Under the pieces are notes generated by a model that worked only from the letters and a program-made list of their open reading frames with translations, made no database searches and had not been told where the DNA came from. From contig NZ_JAQQPS010000010.1 in the NCBI RefSeq assembly GCF_036688685.1, positions 162,305 to 226,304 on the forward strand: a DNA stretch of 64,000 nt. The letters run 5' to 3'. The translations under genes were made by a program, and so were the position numbers. Positions within the stretch are counted from its first letter, which is position 1; the number at the start of each line of letters is the position of its first letter. Shown here piece after piece: positions 62,812-64,000 of the stretch. The stretch comes from JALYUM01 sp036688685. Its GTDB lineage: Bacteria; Pseudomonadota; Gammaproteobacteria; Burkholderiales; Burkholderiaceae_D.

Positions 62812-63302
62812 CCGGTCGACGATTCATCGATCAACCGGTGGGCGATTCGTTTCCTGCCGCTCATCGAGAAGATGGCCCGGAAACACAAACGCCCGGTGGG
62901 CGGCAGCTGGCGCATGGACGAGAGGTACATCAAGATCAAGGGCGTCTGGAAACACCCCTACCGCGCCGTCGACAAGCAAGGCAAGACCGTCGTTTCCTGC
63001 TGACGGCGAAGCGCGGCATGGCCGCGGCGCAGCGATTCTTCGACAAGGCCGTGGCAGAGAACGGCGATCCGGATAAGGCGGCGATCGATGCGATCAACGC
63101 CGGCCGAGCCGTGCCGATCGTGGTGCGCCAAGTCAAATATCTCAACAATATCGTCGATCAGGACCATCGCGCCATCAAGCGGGTGACCAGGCCGATGCTC
63201 GCCCGCATCGATTTGATCCACATGATTCGCAAGGGCCAGTTCGCAGTCGACGGCGCCGATGAAATGTAATTCGCCGAACAATGTTCTGCGTTGGCAGGAA
63301 TG
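62812..63302 (+). pseudogene. IS6-family transposase relic with frameshift
   Basis: From 62815 the frame reads VDDSSINRWAIRFLPLIEKM, RPVGGSWRMDERYIKIKGVW and YRAVDKQGKTV. It then needs a one-base shift near 62992 to continue as FLLTAKRGMAAAQRFFDKAV, RAVPIVVRQVKYLNNIVDQD and HRAIKRVTRPML to HMIRKGQFAVDGADEM. This is an IS6 (IS26-like) DDE transposase. The frameshift is explained by loss of one base from a GTCGATTTCC-type sequence. The N-terminal part and short internal blocks (around PDKAAIDAI and after TRPML) are missing, and a stop follows ADEM. Confidence 0.8.
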
Positions 63303-63589
63303 GTCCGTCCAGTTTAAGCGGCACATTGCCGTTCAGGGGAAGTCCGCGGTTTGATCTACAACGCGACAGCACCGCGCATCGCCCAGGTCGAGTTGTCCAG
63401 ATTCTGTCTCGGTACTGTCGCAAATTCGTCCACGCAAAAGGCGAGAGCAAACCTGAATCGCGGCAAGTTTACAAGGGACGCGTTAAGTCCCCGAATATAA
63501 ACATGTTTTCACGCCGGCCGGGCGGCGGTGCGGACTTGTGTATAACGAGGTGGGTTAAAGGCGTGGACGGCGTGCTTCTCTAAGTAAGT

Positions 63590-63715
63590 TCAGGAGAGAA
63601 AAACGAAGGAACCTACAAATGTAAACGCCAAGACAAACGTGACAACCCAGCCTTGCCAGCTTACGGGCGTCCAGCCAAAGCCGAACTTCTTTGGAACAAA
63701 CCACGGCTTGTTCAT
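63590..63715 (-). CDS. Small membrane protein of 41 residues
   Basis: The frame reads MNKPWFVPKKFGFGWTPVSW, then a single membrane helix (WVVTFVLAFTFVGSFVFLS). From memory, the PW-PK-FG-GWTP-SWQGW pattern recurs in short, uncharacterised bacterial membrane proteins, so it is probably a real gene rather than a chance frame. It may be shortened at the C-terminus. The 285 bases downstream (63305-63589) show nothing recognisable. Confidence 0.6.
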   Translation of the reverse strand: MNKPWFVPKKFGFGWTPVSWQGWVVTFVLAFTFVGSFVFLS

Positions 63716-63918
63716 ATACAAAACCCCGAAAAATTGATTTGATGATACATCCAACTGAATCATAACTGATCTGACAAATTTGTAAAGTCGGCAATGTGCG
63801 AGACACACACCCGGAACGCTTCTGTCGCATTGGCAAACGCGGGTGGGCCGGACAGGTAAGCGGCCCCCTGTGTCAGGCTAGTTGTCAGCTTACACTTTTA
63901 GGAGAAAACTACCGCCGC

Positions 63919-64000
63919 TTAAGTGTCAAGTCTCGCCTGGTCATAAACGCGTTTGACGAATAACTCTGGTTTCTTATGCTGCCACTCCTTGAGCGCTTGA
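63919..64000 (-). mobile_element. C-terminal end of an integrase-core (IS481-like) transposase, partial
   Basis: On the minus strand the sequence from the window edge reads QALKEWQHKKPELFVKRVYD, then QARLDT and a TAA at 63919-63921. This is the typical C-terminus of rve-type transposases (T-P-x-QALKEWQ, KKPELF-KR-Y, GLDT) of the IS481/IS3 kind. Most of the element lies beyond the window. The 3' terminal repeat should lie between 63840 and 63918 but could not be fixed. Confidence 0.65.

Overview
The window reads as a chromosomal segment of a GC-rich, Gram-negative betaproteobacterium, most like the Oxalobacteraceae (Massilia, Duganella, Janthinobacterium type). This is inferred from gene content and order: fabZ-lpxA-lpxB-rnhB-rRNA/tRNA methyltransferase, divergent ppsR/ppsA, smpB/ratA/rnfH followed by guaB-guaA, and many TonB-dependent receptors and Bcr-type exporters. 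No rRNA, tRNA or CRISPR array was recognised.

Layout. 1-4900: end of the lipid A/fatty acid operon (fabZ, lpxA, lpxB, rnhB, SpoU methylase), then a c-di-GMP EAL protein. 4930-11459: a carbohydrate-uptake locus (TonB receptor, GH1 beta-glucosidase, sugar-type MFS transporter) facing a LacI regulator, with operator palindromes in the divergent region. 11543-14823: a MocR/PdxR regulator, a decayed FAD/NAD(P)-binding gene and a Bcr-type exporter. 14865-20996: PEP synthase and its regulator, NfeD/SPFH membrane genes and two small membrane proteins. 21051-24666: a Fur-box-controlled siderophore receptor divergent from a PepSY membrane protein. 24737-33242: housekeeping genes (signal peptidase, SmpB, RatA, RnfH, YcgR-like PilZ protein, GuaB, GuaA).

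33243-38332 is a graveyard of broken sequence: a single adhesin repeat, the first 64 codons of a Sir2 protein, IS5 and IS3 transposase scraps, an epimerase fragment and an MBL-fold gene with a doubtful 5' end. Inside it sits an intact two-gene unit (unknown protein plus a two-Rossmann-motif flavoprotein-like enzyme). 38463-42004 is a translationally coupled CDF transporter/P-type ATPase pair behind an 18-bp perfect palindrome.

42017-50306 is a long, tightly packed minus-strand run: clpB, an L,D-transpeptidase, a small PepSY protein, a DUF2271 protein with a flavinylation motif, a membrane PepSY/flavodoxin/ferredoxin-reductase fusion and ApbE. The last four look like a complete machine for carrying electrons from NAD(P)H through the inner membrane to a covalently flavinylated periplasmic protein. 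Upstream is a Crp-family regulator whose promoter carries a perfect FNR box at the class II position.

53862-59944 is the best candidate for an undescribed system: a membrane protein with an extracytoplasmic domain, a P-loop-like protein with a degenerate Walker A, and an 811-residue P-loop ATPase with C-terminal membrane helices, packed in one unit. A phage-type lysozyme lies upstream on the same strand, and an interrupted peptidoglycan-binding-like gene is divergent from the lysozyme. The window ends with galT-galK, an IS6-family relic, a 41-residue membrane protein and the tail of an integrase-core transposase.
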